A DNA stretch of 64,000 nt, from NCBI GenBank assembly GCA_021396245.1, contig WNYE01000008.1:310001-374000 (forward strand). Reading direction: 5' to 3'. Positions 53,939 to 64,000 of this stretch are shown here, one piece after another (the first letter of the stretch is position 1; each line of letters opens with the position of its first letter). The notes beneath the pieces were generated by a model. It was given only the letters and a program-made list of their open reading frames with translations. It made no database searches and was not told the origin of the DNA. Position numbers and translations under genes: made by a program. Source of the stretch: Sporothrix humicola. Its lineage: Eukaryota; Ascomycota; Sordariomycetes; Ophiostomatales; Ophiostomataceae.

Positions 53939-54179
53939 AAAATAACTTACAGATATAGCTGATGGCCGTCTGTATTATCGAAAAGAACATGGCAATTGCG
54001 ATGAGCCAGTCGTCCAGTCCAAACTGTCGTGATGAAAGCCGGCCAGCTACTCGTGCTACGACAACAATCAGGGCTATTGATGGAAAGAAGAAGTTGATGG
54101 CGATGGCAAAGTTTTGGAGACCCGTCGTGGGCCCTGCCGGGATGTCCAGAACGGACCCCATGCCTGTCGAGTTGGCCAT
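52525..54179 (-). CDS. Seven-transmembrane fungal rhodopsin-domain (PTH11-like) integral membrane protein
   Basis: Three exons on the - strand: 53951..54179, 53425..53875 and 52525..53368, giving 507 residues; introns are 75 and 56 nt and the frame is kept (SYI-FIKTNFIGIHLNDIPPHD; FLLGI-LVTITSIARM). Seven hydrophobic spans can be counted: about 20-42, 55-85, 105-130, 140-160, 190-215, 220-245 and 255-285. Family landmarks are GLDDWLIAIA after TM1, WNFAVEFLYNPILSLAKSSVLIFLLRLFG in TM3, a conserved Cys pair (QCTP..GGHCVD) in the extracellular loop, and the SDIETNLALITASIPALRP block that ends the domain. The 220-residue cytosolic tail is Ser/Thr/Arg/Pro-rich. Relatives include Pth11-type G-protein-linked surface sensors, but this protein lacks an N-terminal CFEM domain, so only the general family is claimed. 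Confidence 0.88.
53907..53935 (-). repeat. 29-nt homopolymer inside an intron
   Basis: T29 on the + strand, i.e. A29 in the pre-mRNA, within the 75-nt intron 1 (53876..53950) of the 7TM gene. Confidence 0.9.
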
Positions 54180-56540
54180 TTTGTTCCGTCTAGGATTTGT
54201 GAATTTTTGAGAAGTTCGTTACTCCGCGATAAGAAAACCGCCGCCAACTGATGAGAAGGTTGGACTAGCGAGCATCGAGCCAAAGATATCGATTGTTGAT
54301 GATCGTATGTGGATGGCGAAATAAAATTTATGTTATTCGTATAAGGGAAGAAGAAGAATATAAAAGAGGAAGAGAAAGAAAAAAGAAAAGAAATAAGAGG
54401 GAGAAAAATAAGAAGAGGCAAGGGGACGACGGAGGGGTGTAGGGTATACATAAAGCATTTCAGCTATAGACCGGAAAGGATCTCGAAGGATGCGAGATGA
54501 ACAAAACAAGAAAGAACGTGTACGAACGGGACGGGAGAAGGAAAATGTCAAAAGATGGAGTGATGGAGCAGTGGAGTGACAGAGTGACGAGAAAAACGAG
54601 AAGACGACTCACAAAAAAGACCACAAGAAAAGAAAACAGCCGGATGGCTCTGCAGGGGTGGCAAGGCTCAACACGATGATCAGAAGCAGCATCAATGCGA
54701 TCCATCCATGCCGCAAATCGTTTGTCACTGTCAAGGTATCTACTTTCTTTCTTTCTTTCAATGGCAACCCTCTGTCTGTGTGTCGACGGGAAGGAGGACG
54801 TGCGTGCGGGATGTCGAAGCGAGGCAGGGCCTGGCAAAGCCATGCATGTTGTCGAAAAGCTGGATTGGGCCGTGCTGACCCAGTTTCGGGACTTCTCTTG
54901 GGAGGCAACAAAAGGAACCACGCACAAAAGAACAAAAGTCTATCTACCCACGCACCTCGGCTGGACCGATTCCTCCAAGATCTTGATGCCTTCTATAGAT
55001 ATCCCGCCTCGTGAGTCTACCTTCTCGCCGGATAAATTACTCGTCTCGAGTGTGTCGAGAACTAGAGTCTGCAGGTGAAGGTGTGGAGAGCGCCGAGCCG
55101 GAACTCGGGCACAGTAAGACGAAGAATTCTGCTGTAATTGGTGAGAGGTGTGTCATTCTTTTCTATATTCTTGCGGTGTATTATTTGAGTCTTTATTTTC
55201 TCGGAGAATTTTCGAAGATAATTTGGAATGTCACAACCAGAGATAGAATGCAGCTTCTGTTACAGCTTCTGCCTGCTTTTAATTTCAAACATGTCTATTT
55301 CATATGTCATACAGAGATGAGATGGCCGTTGGAGCTTGTTGAGATTTTAAGCTTTTAGACAGATAACAAAAAGGAAACAAAATATTCAATATTTAGAAAA
55401 AATTGAACCATCTGAGGTCTTTATGCTACTCAATGATAGATTGACGATGAATATCTTCACGGTTTCCATCCAAGAGATATCAATGTCGAAATGACAGATC
55501 CCCCAGACCATGATATTCTCATGGATAGTACCAGCAAAGAGAAGACTGTGTCGATGACATGACGCTAGAGACGACATATGATGAACTGTCTTTTGCGTGT
55601 TCCCTCTGCCCACTCTTACTTTAGCCACGGAGCAAGACCATGCGTGCAGATCACGCAAGGGGATGTGGAGGTGGAGTATGCGCTCTCTCTCTCACTCTGT
55701 GATGGTGGGTAGGAGGAGAGGTTGCCTCTAGGGCAAGGCTTGCAAGGTCCATTGAGATCTCTGCAAATTCTCACTTGCTTTATCTTGGCGTTCCCTCGAG
55801 ATCCTATTCATCCGCTGCCATCCGCTGGTTTGCTCAACGGGTGTTCAGATGCTGTACAAGGCAGGCATAATCAGACGACGACACGAAGGTGATCCTTGAC
55901 AAGCACTTCGAGTGAGCATCCTGAACAAGTGCCTTCAAATGGGCAACTAGGATGAGCAATCTACCCATCTGTCAATTCTTGGATAAACTTACTGCTTGTT
56001 CACCTGAGAATGTATTTCTGGAGAATTTCTCTGGGCAATTGACTCGAAAGTCATTCCAGACAGCAAGCCTTACGGATAGTGACCACGTTGTTTATAGTGA
56101 AGGAACAAATCTTTGACATGCAACGCACTTTATTTACTCTAAACTCAGTTTTTAAAGTAGGTCGGGCAAAGAGAACAGTTTAATCGCGAGAAAAGAATGC
56201 TGAGGGGGATTTGCAAAACCTGAGACGACAAAAGGTCGAGCTGGAACAAGGGGATGAGCTGTACGGACCCACTTGTAGATAAAGTATGACACCTGATTGG
56301 CTCGCTGTACCTTCCTCCCGTCCCGTCACCACCATCAAAAAAGGCAACCTCACGTCTATTCATCCACCTACGCACACTCAACACCCATAGCTTCCATGCT
56401 ATTGTTGTGGCAAAAAATTCCAGCCGTGTCTTCTTGCCCGTCTGTTCGTACCTTTTTCTTGGCCTTTTGCTGTCTTTTTGTGCCACGCAAAACCGTGTCT
56501 CTGGGTTCGCCTTTTTGTGTGCAAGGACTGTGCGTCTTTT

Positions 56541-56565
56541 GACAAGGACAAGGACAAGGACAAGG
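56541..56565 (+). repeat. (GACAAG)4 repeat
   Basis: Four perfect hexamers plus one base, in non-coding DNA. Confidence 0.95.
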
Positions 56566-56960
56566 AATATATTCTGCCGGATGGCAATGGTGCATTCTAG
56601 CACCGGAATGCTTCGGCAGAGCAGGGCTTCTTGAGAACGCCACATGGCGTAGCCAGGATTGTCATGCTTTGTCTGTATTTTATTGTATTGTTCTTCCTAA
56701 TAGATTGTCTGCGCCTTGCCCAGACTGATCTATTCTTGTCACGATATTGAAAGTGTCAAAGTTCAAAAAGAAAGACAAAGGAAAAACTGTGTTTTCTTCT
56801 TGGTACAAACCTAAACTATCGCATCTCACAACTGACTCCACCTCCACATTCATCCGTTCTCGTCTTTCGCCCCATCTGTGCTCCATGATAATCATTTTCT
56901 CTTCACCCCAGACGATTGTCTCTTTTGTCGCCACTTCTTAGGAACAGGGCCCTCTTTCAT

Positions 56961-56991
56961 AAGACGATAAGACACTTCCGTGTCTTGTCTT
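56961..56991. other. Hairpin-forming inverted repeat
   Basis: AAGACAC-TTCC-GTGTCTT (56969..56986) forms a perfect 7-bp stem with a 4-nt loop. Outer arms AAGAC (56961..56965) and GTCTT (56987..56991) extend it beyond a 3-nt bulge. Confidence 0.75.
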
Positions 56992-57582
56992 AAAGTGTTT
57001 AGCATCACACATCCTCCATCCTTCCCTGGGCCCACGCCGCCCATCTACTTGGTACGGCTGTTTTCTGTTTCCCCATCAGAAACATATCGCCTCCCCACAA
57101 CGCCGGATCCAGAAAATATCAGACTTTCAAAGGGCCCTGTGTCCTGTTTTGAGACGACAAGGGCTTTGTCTAGACGGCAAAATTATGGAAAGAAAAAGAA
57201 ACTTGTCTGATGCCTTGGTTCGTGTGCTTCGGCAGGTCGGCGAGACAAACTCCTCCGCGAACGCGATGCCCCGGAATATGAGATGGAATGGTCAGAAGAA
57301 CACAGAATTTCACTCGAAGAAGGGAATCGCTAAGGACGGTAATAAAATATTGATATGAAAATCTAAGAAAAGCTAAAGAACAAAACAAAACTATGCCAAA
57401 GCCATCATAGAAAGCCGGTTTATTTACAAGGGAAAAATAGCAGACAGAAACCGAAATGCAAACTGCAAAATGCAAACGCAAATGCAAAGATGCCAGTAGT
57501 TTTTCTTTTGTGCGCCCAGTACAAAACACAAAAAAGACACCATAAAAACAATATACTTTTTAATGCAAATATGCCAAAAATC

Positions 57583-60500
57583 TTACTCGCTCTCCTCGGC
57601 CTCAGCATCTGCCTTCTTCTTCTCAGCCTCAGCAGCCCACTCCTTGGCCCGAGCAGACACCTTCTCACGGCTCTTGGCGTCGCCGTTCTGCTCCTCCCAC
57701 TTGGCCCACCGCTGGAACCACGTCTTGGCACGGCGAGCCTTGATGCCGGGCACCTTGGTGCCGCGCTCAAAGACATCGCGCACAACCGACGCGTCGGCCT
57801 TGCTGGCCTTGGCGCTCTTGCTGCTGCCCTTCTCGGCCTGGTGCTTGGCCTTTTCGGCCGCATAGACGGACGTCTCCAGATCGATCAGCTGGTCCCAGAG
57901 GTCGAACTTCTTGGGCGACTTGGCCAGCAGGCTCTCAAAGACTGTGCGGCCGCGCTCCTGGCTGCCGACAGGCGACCGGAACTCAAGGGCGGCAACACGG
58001 GCCATGAGGTTGATGTGGTTATGCGGGGCGAGCATCTGCATGGCGCGCGGCAGCAGAGCACGTGCTCGCTCGGCGTCGTTGAGGCTGTGGTGCAGGAAAT
58101 GGGCGTAGTTGATCCAGATCTGGGGTGCCTGGGCACCGAACTTCTTGGTCATGGTCTGGAAGATCTCATCCGCTTTCTGTAAGGGGGTTAGTAAAAGTTT
58201 TGTATCATATAATATAGTAAACGGGGTGGTAAACATACCTCGTGCTTGCCGGACTGGATGTAGATGCTGGCCGTCCGCTCAAACACTTCGCGCTGGTCGT
58301 TGTACTGGCACGCCCGCTTGAACACCTCGTCGGCCGTCTCGTCGGTGCCGTAGACAACCTCCAAGTTGAGGTAGGCGATCCACACGTTGAGACGCTCCGT
58401 CTCTTCGCGCACGTTGATCGTCTTGATGGCACGCTCGGCCGTCTCGCGGGCCTTGGCCAGCTCGCTGACCTGCAGCTGGAAGGCCATGTAGGCAATCCAG
58501 AGCGCCGACGAGTCGGGCTGACCCAGCAGCAGACGCTCAAAGTCGCTCGCCGTCTGTGGGCCGCTGATATCCAGCTCGGCCGTCCGGTCAATGTCCATCT
58601 GTGCCGCTGCTGCCGCCTTCTTGCGCTTGGCGCTGGCCTTGGCCTTCTTGGCTGCTGCTGCGTCGACATCATCTTCGTCGTCGTCGGAAGCCATGTCCTT
58701 GTCCAGGTCGGCACCCGACCAGTCAAAGCCACCAGCAGAGAGACCGCCAGCTGCGCCGTTGACAGCGCCACCCTCCTCGTCGTCTTCGTCATCCTCGTCG
58801 TCATCTTCGTCGTCGGAAGAGCCGTCCAGAATGTCGAGGTCGTCGTTATCGGTGCCAGAAATCTGGAGAGCTTCTCGCACGTCCAGCATGTCGTCGTCTG
58901 AATCGTCATCGTTGTCATCTTCGTCCGAGTCGTCCAGGCGAACGCCGTCCTCGACATCCTCGTCAACGCTCATGGCATCCTCATCATCCTCCTCATCGTC
59001 GAAGTAGGCAGGCTTCAGGCCAAGGCTGATGCGGCCGTTTTGTTGGTTGATGCTCAGGATCTTGGCCTTGACAATATCGCCCTCCTTGTACAGCTTCCGC
59101 GCATCGCGCACGGCCTTGTCGGCCATCTCGGTGCGGTGGCAGAGACCGCTGACGTTGGCCGTGTTGTCCAGCACAATAAAGGCGCCAAAGTCCTCCACCT
59201 TGCGCACGCGACCGCTGACAATCTGGTCCTTGTGGAAGTCGGCCAGAGTCGACAGCGGCACGTAGTTGTCGTCCACCACGGACGCCTTGAGCGTCAGCTG
59301 CACCTGCTTCTTCTCCTCGTTGACCGAGACCACGCGGCCGCGCACAAGCTGGTCGACCTGGAAATGCGTCTTCCAGTCCTTGAGATAGGTGTCCGACAGA
59401 TCGGCAATGCGCACCATGGCCACAACATCACCGCCCAGGTTGACAAAGAGACCCTTATCCGAGACACTGCGCACGAAACCGCGGATCACCTTGCCGACCG
59501 CAACATCGGCCACGCTCGTAATCTCGCGGTCCTCGACCTTGAGCGACGAGTTGAGCACGCGCGACTGTCGTGTCGACAGGCGCACCTTCTTGTTGCTCGT
59601 GTCCACGGACACCACCGACACACGCACAATGTCGTTCTTGAAGTGCGGTGTCGTGGTCGCCTGGTCGTAGTCGTCGGCCAGGTCGATCAGGTGGACGGGG
59701 CCCGTCACAGTCTTGCTGATCTGGACCACAACCTGGCGGTCGTCGACCTTTGTCACCTTGGCGGCGAGCACCATGTTCTTGCCAATCGACGACCAGTCGA
59801 TCTCGTCCTTGGCGTCGGCCGAGCGCGCTGACAGATCGAGACGGCCCTGCTCGGCATCAACGCGCAGAACGCGCACCTGCAGCGCCGTGCCAATGGGAAA
59901 GTTCTCAGCCAGGTCCTTGACGAGCGACAGGTCGTTGGAAGCCTCCATGCCGTACAGGCGGCCGCGCACATTGGGCGACAAGCTGACCCACAGGCAGTTG
60001 GACTTGCGGTTGTTAACAAAACCGATCCACGACGACTCGGGCTCGATCTTATCCATGGTCAGTGCCGCCGGGGCCGAAGCAGCCTTGACGTTGCTTGGCT
60101 TGGCAGAAAGCTCAAAGACGGTGCGGCTGCTGCGCTGGGTAATGGGCAGGTATGTACGTTTGCGGGCGTCGTGGACGCCCAGAACGCGCACGTCAATGAC
60201 CTGGTTCTCCTTGAAGTTCTTGAGGGGGTCCTTGGCATCGGGAACCTCCTCCCACTTGTCAAAGACCTCGGTGATATCGACACGGCCAAGGACGTTCTCG
60301 GATAGCTGCACATTGAGCTGGGTGGCCTTGATGCCGGTAATCTTAGCCTTGGTGACAACACCAACGTTGATGTCGCCAAGCGTCTTGAGGGCCTTGTCGG
60401 TGGGTTTGATGAGCTTGGTGTCGATGGCGGCGTCGTCGGCGTTGGTCGTCGTGCGGGCCTCGGGTTGAAGAGAGACGACAATGCGGTCGTTCTCAACAGA

Positions 60501-63274
60501 AATCACGCGCACCTCCAGGGTCTGGGAGATGTGCATGCCGAAGTCGGTCTGGCTCTGGATACCGTTGGGCATGAGCTGCTTGGGGAGCAGGGCCACAATG
60601 TTGGCGGCAAACTGAACAAAGACAGCGGTGGGTGTAATGTTGCGGACGAAACCGGCCAGCATATCACCGACCTTGGCGTCCGCCATGTTGGTCAGAAGAG
60701 TCTTCTCCTTGCTTGCGGCAATGAACTTAGCCTTCTGAGAAACAGTCACGGACCGGCGGCCGTCATGCTTGTCCAGAACAATAAGCTCAGGAAGGACTTC
60801 GCCGACGTGGAGGCGTTGGAGAGCAGCAGCGTTCTTGGCGGCCGAGCGGTCAGACAGATGGCCGACCGGCAGGATGGCCTTGAGGCCGCTGTTTGCCAGC
60901 TCGACCTCAACGCCGTCTGAGTTCTTGACCATGACCGTGGCAGAGACGAGCTCACCAGGCGTCAGGTCCTTAAGGGCCAACTTCTTTTCGACACCAAACG
61001 ACGTAGGGTCCTTGCAGGTAACAACAAGGCGGTTGCGGTCGAGGTTGAACTTGTGAACGCGAACGCTGACAACCTGGCCCAGGCGGAAGTGCTCCTCCGG
61101 ATTGGTGATGGGAGCCTCGCTCATCTCACCAACGGGAAGGAAGCCACGGAGATCGCCGTAGAACTGAACAAAGGCACCAGAGGGGATGATGTTGACAATG
61201 GTGCCGAGACATTGCAGACCGAATGTGAGGTCGGCAAAGGTGGCGATGGGCGGAAGGTCCGAGTTGACGAGCGTCTTCTTGAGGGTCAGACGAATCTGGT
61301 GCTTCTCGGAGTCGGTGGACAGCACGCGGGCCTTGACCTTCATGCCCTCGCGGAACTTCTTCTCGGGGTTTTGCAGCTTAACATCAGCCAGGTGCAGCTC
61401 GGGGACGAGGCCAGTGATGCCGTCAGCAATCTCGACAATAAGGCCAGACACGCCCATGGGGTTGATGAGCATCTTCTTGACCGTGCCAGGCACAACCTTG
61501 CCGACAGGAACATCGTCAATGCGGAGGTAAGCCTGCTCCAGAACGTGCTTCTCGAAAGAGAGGAGGTAAGCGCCGTCCATGGGGTTGTAGCCGAGGACAC
61601 GGCCAGGATGGACAGAGCCAACCTTGAAGGGGCCAGAGGACTCAAAGAGGGCGTCGATCTTGCCATCCTTGACACGGGAGATGTGAACAAAGCCAGGAAC
61701 GCCGCTGACACCAACATCCACCCACAGACCAACATTGGGCTCAACACGACGAACAGTACAGCGCTCAACAGTCGAAGATAATGGCAGGGCGTCGAGCGGG
61801 AGCTTTGCCGGCTTGTCCTGCTCCTGTGCCTTCTTCTTCTTGTCGGAACTGCTGTCGACAGTCTGTGCCTCGAGAGCAGCGATGTGAGGGAGGAGAGACA
61901 CACCGATCTTGGGCGAGTCAGAGGTGGGAAAGTTGCAGATGACACGGGCACGCACCCGCGAGCCGATCTTGTACTTGTCCTCAAGATCAACATCGCTGGC
62001 ACCGGCACCCGAGTGGATCACATCGGCAGTGGCGTCGAGATGGCCGAGGACCTTGCCGACGAGACCGCGGATGCTGACATCCGACACCAGAATATCAACG
62101 ACTGTGCCGGGCAAAAAGGTGTTGATGGTGACGGCCTCAGTGGCGGCGCTCTTGAGGTTGCCCATCTGCTTCTTCTGGCAGGTAAGCTGGGCCACCTTGC
62201 CGGCCTTGCTAGACACCAGACACAGCAAGACGGCGCCGGGTTCCATGCGAGCTTCGGAGATTGTGGGGTCAAGCTCCTTCTTGGCAAGGAAACCACGCAG
62301 GTCCGAGCCAGCAATGCCCAGGTCCATAACGTAACCACGGTCCTCGACGCTGACAACAGAGGCCATGACAGTGCAGTTGCGAACGACATCCTGCTCTGTA
62401 AGGCCTGCATTGGCATGCTCTGGCCGCACAGACAGTTCTATGCGCCGCTTGTTCTTTGAGTTGGGTGCGTCGTCTTCGGTGGAGACCACAGATACACGGA
62501 TGTATTCGGCGACCGTGAACAGGGTCTGCAGATCCACCTCGTCGTTGTCCGAGTCGGCGTCGTCTTCGGCATCGCTCTTGTCCTCTGCTTCAGCCTCGGC
62601 TGCAATGCGCTCATTCAGAGTCTCGGAAATCGAGGTAAGGGGAAGGTGGCCCGTGAGGTTGTTGGGCAGGGCGACCGAGACTTCGAGGGGAGTAATGGCG
62701 GAGACCTGGCCCAAAACGAGGGAGCCTTTGACAAGACGCTGTAATTAGTGATGTTAGTACATGTCTCCTTTTTCGTCCGATCCTTTCTTTTCCTTCCACA
62801 ACTCACCTTGTAGTTCAAGCTCTCAATCTTGGGGCCGTCGTCTGCGGGCTTGGCAACGGCGGCGTCCGACTTCCGCTTGCCCTTCTGCTTCTTCTTTGCC
62901 GGTCCGTCTGCCTTGGCAGCAGTTCCGTCTGTCTGTTGGTCGAAAAGGGCATCGCTCTTGGCCTGAACCTGGATCTGCTTGTATTCCAGGGGCGTCAGAA
63001 CGCTGCCACCTCCACGGGGGAAGAGAGGCTCGTCCTCCTTGAGACGGGAGACGAGGGTCGCAGCACCGGCCGTAGCAGGCATAGAGGTCGATTCCGAGTC
63101 GTTCTTCTTCTTGTCGGCTTTGTCGTTCTTGTCGTTTTTCTTTTTGAAGTCTCCAGACTTGTCGGCCTTTGCCCGTTTCGAGGGCCGGCCACCGTCGGCG
63201 GCGCCATTGGTTTTGGCTGCTTTGGCCGACGGTGCACCGCCCGTGGAGGCTTCTTTGCGCTTGAGTGAGCTCAT
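57583..63274 (-). CDS. rrp5: rRNA biogenesis protein Rrp5 (S1 repeats plus HAT/TPR repeats)
   Basis: Three exons on the - strand: 62807..63274, 58239..62738 and 57583..58176, giving 1,853 residues; introns are 68 nt (GTGAGT, TACTAAC) and 62 nt (GTATGT, TACTAAC), both between codons. Rrp5 is a nucleolar factor needed for both the 18S pathway and the A3 cleavage leading to 5.8S/25S rRNA. The N-terminal 150 residues are Lys-rich and nuclear-targeting in character, with the LFPRGGGSVLTPLEYKQI motif. From about 158 to 1395 a chain of S1 RNA-binding repeats follows (for example KGSLVLGQVSAITP, GSRVRARVICNF, VGKVVPGTVKKML). An acidic tract lies at about 1400-1490. The last 330 residues are HAT/TPR repeats (DFERLLLGQPDSSALWIAYMAFQL, ARALLPRAMQMLAPHNH). 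The size and order match Rrp5 (1,729 residues in yeast). Assignment is very strong. Confidence 0.95.
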
Positions 63275-64000
63275 TGTGCGGCCAAGACAGACAGCTCCGT
63301 GGGCTGTGTGAATTGGGTCGTTTGTTGAGCTGGTTATGGTTGCGCTGTTCCTCCTTTTTTCTGTTTTGTTGGTGAGGTCTTACAGCGACTTTTGGGAAAG
63401 AGCGGATCGTCTCTCAAAACCAGTGGCAGAAAAAAACTGCCATTCAAAAAAAATCTTAGCGGTGCGATAAGATTGTAGCGGTCGTCTTATCGATAAGAAC
63501 CAGTCTGCCATTGTGGAGCAGGGCCTCTTGTCTTGGCTGCTAGAGAACCGAGAGAACCTAAAAGCGAGAATGAGGCAGATAGAGACAGAAATAAGTGGGT
63601 CCGCATGCCAGCGGGGGTTGTGCCTGCACACCCGCGGGCTGTAGCGGCATAGCGAGCCTTGCGAGCCAATAGTTACAGTGCGTGCAGGCCAGATAAGGCC
63701 CAGGCCAGACCACTCCGTAGCGCCCGTCCAGGCATGCAGGTGACAGGGCCTTTTATCCACTACGTAATAATCCCCAGGCAGTCACAGGCTGCCCATCCTC
63801 CGGTATCTCGCACCATAGTGACCACACATAGCATTATCAGGCTGAAATATAGTAGCGACGATCTTGACACAAACAAACAACAACCACAACCCCACGAAAT
63901 ACCAGTTGCGAAGTATTGCCCTGCGACCTACCCGGCCATTCTTTGCAAATCTGTGTCTGTTTTGTGTCTGGCAGCCAATTCCGCCAGCATTTCTTGTCGA
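63275..64000. other. rrp5 upstream region to the window edge
   Basis: Non-coding promoter DNA. Four GATAAG-type sites occur (63466..63471, 63486..63491 on the - strand, 63492..63497, 63692..63697); the middle two form the 12-bp palindrome CTTATCGATAAG. No other gene is recognisable before the edge. Confidence 0.5.
63465..63497. promoter_or_regulatory. Cluster of three GATA-factor-type sites
   Basis: GATAAG at 63466, CTTATC at 63486 and GATAAG at 63492. CGATAAGA (63465..63472) and TCTTATCG (63485..63492) form inverted arms 12 nt apart. Fungal GATA factors (nitrogen, iron and light regulators) bind HGATAR; occupancy here is inference. Confidence 0.4.

Larger units (their letters stand above)
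54180..57582. other. 3.4-kb intergenic region between the 7TM and rrp5 genes
   Basis: The right part of the spacer is the 3' flank of rrp5 and the left part is the 7TM promoter (pyrimidine-rich on its strand, 54330..54420). The centre (about 55150..56150) is AT-richer and contains no intact gene. A (GACAAG)4 run at 56541..56565 and a strong hairpin at 56961..56991 are present. Confidence 0.45.

Noticed and set aside
56145..56645. 166-codon - strand frame
   Set aside because: No recognisable domain, crosses a (GACAAG)4 repeat in several frames, and has no splice or start support.
59040..61781. Long + strand frames opposite rrp5 (up to 263 codons)
   Set aside because: Antisense shadows of a GC-rich coding exon. 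No independent start, domain or promoter.
1..64000. A functional cluster of translation genes (eIF3l, Efl1, eIF4B, Rrp5)
   Set aside because: They are separated by unrelated genes, lie on both strands and are all general housekeeping genes. Chance grouping is the simpler reading.
1..64000. CRISPR arrays, prophage, secondary-metabolite cluster or intact transposon
   Set aside because: No repeat-spacer pattern, no polyketide, peptide-synthetase or terpene enzyme, and no transposase or reverse-transcriptase motif was found.

Overview
This is nuclear DNA from a filamentous ascomycete fungus. The genes are split by short introns (mostly 56-100 nt) with GT..AG ends and CTAAC/CTGAC branch sites. 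Spacing is loose, promoters are CT-rich, and the protein set is typical of Pezizomycotina (fungal-rhodopsin/PTH11-type 7TM protein, Pex11C-type peroxin, Irs4-type EH protein, Fmp27). A sordariomycete is the best guess, possibly from the Ophiostomatales, but the genus cannot be fixed from sequence reading alone. All placements below come from reading frames, splice sites and remembered family features; no database search was run.

Layout from left to right. 1-2238 (+): 3' part of an Ase1/PRC1/MAP65 microtubule bundler. 3960-6470 (+): Irs4/Tax4-like EH-domain protein. 8427-9437 (+): Pex11-family peroxin. 10285-11304 (-): secreted, probably GPI-anchored six-cysteine protein. 12986-14773 (-): Golgi pH regulator (GPHR/GPR89). 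15872-17472 (+): eIF3 subunit l. 21280-23924 (+): universal stress protein with a 1-kb first intron. 25135-28526 (+): Efl1/Ria1, the GTPase that releases eIF6 from 60S subunits. 29859-32102 (-): eIF4B with five coding exons. 33273-34120 (+): small Tim17/22/23-like membrane protein. 35496-44981 (+): giant Fmp27/BLTP2 bridge-like lipid-transfer protein in one 9.5-kb exon. 46331-48388 (-): low-complexity protein of unknown function. 52525-54179 (-): 7TM fungal-rhodopsin-domain protein. 57583-63274 (-): Rrp5, the S1/HAT ribosome-biogenesis factor.

The genes are independent transcription units, not an operon or a recognisable metabolite cluster. Four of fourteen concern ribosome assembly or translation initiation (eIF3l, Efl1, eIF4B, Rrp5), two concern membrane contact or organelle shape (Fmp27, Pex11), and one concerns Golgi ion balance (GPHR). 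GPHR/eIF3l and eIF4B/Tim17-like are head-to-head pairs about 1.1 kb apart. Pex11/GPI protein, Efl1/eIF4B and Fmp27/unknown gene are tail-to-tail pairs.

I found no tRNA, rRNA, CRISPR array, intact transposon or biosynthetic cluster, and nothing that clearly amounts to a new multi-gene system. The more interesting signals are regulatory: a possible alternative promoter and start codon inside the universal-stress-protein intron, whose start region overlaps the splice branch site; a uORF created by splicing in front of the Tim17-like gene; an eIF4B start codon isolated on a 4-nt coding exon; simple repeats placed at start codons or inside introns; and three gene deserts of about 3.4-4.1 kb.
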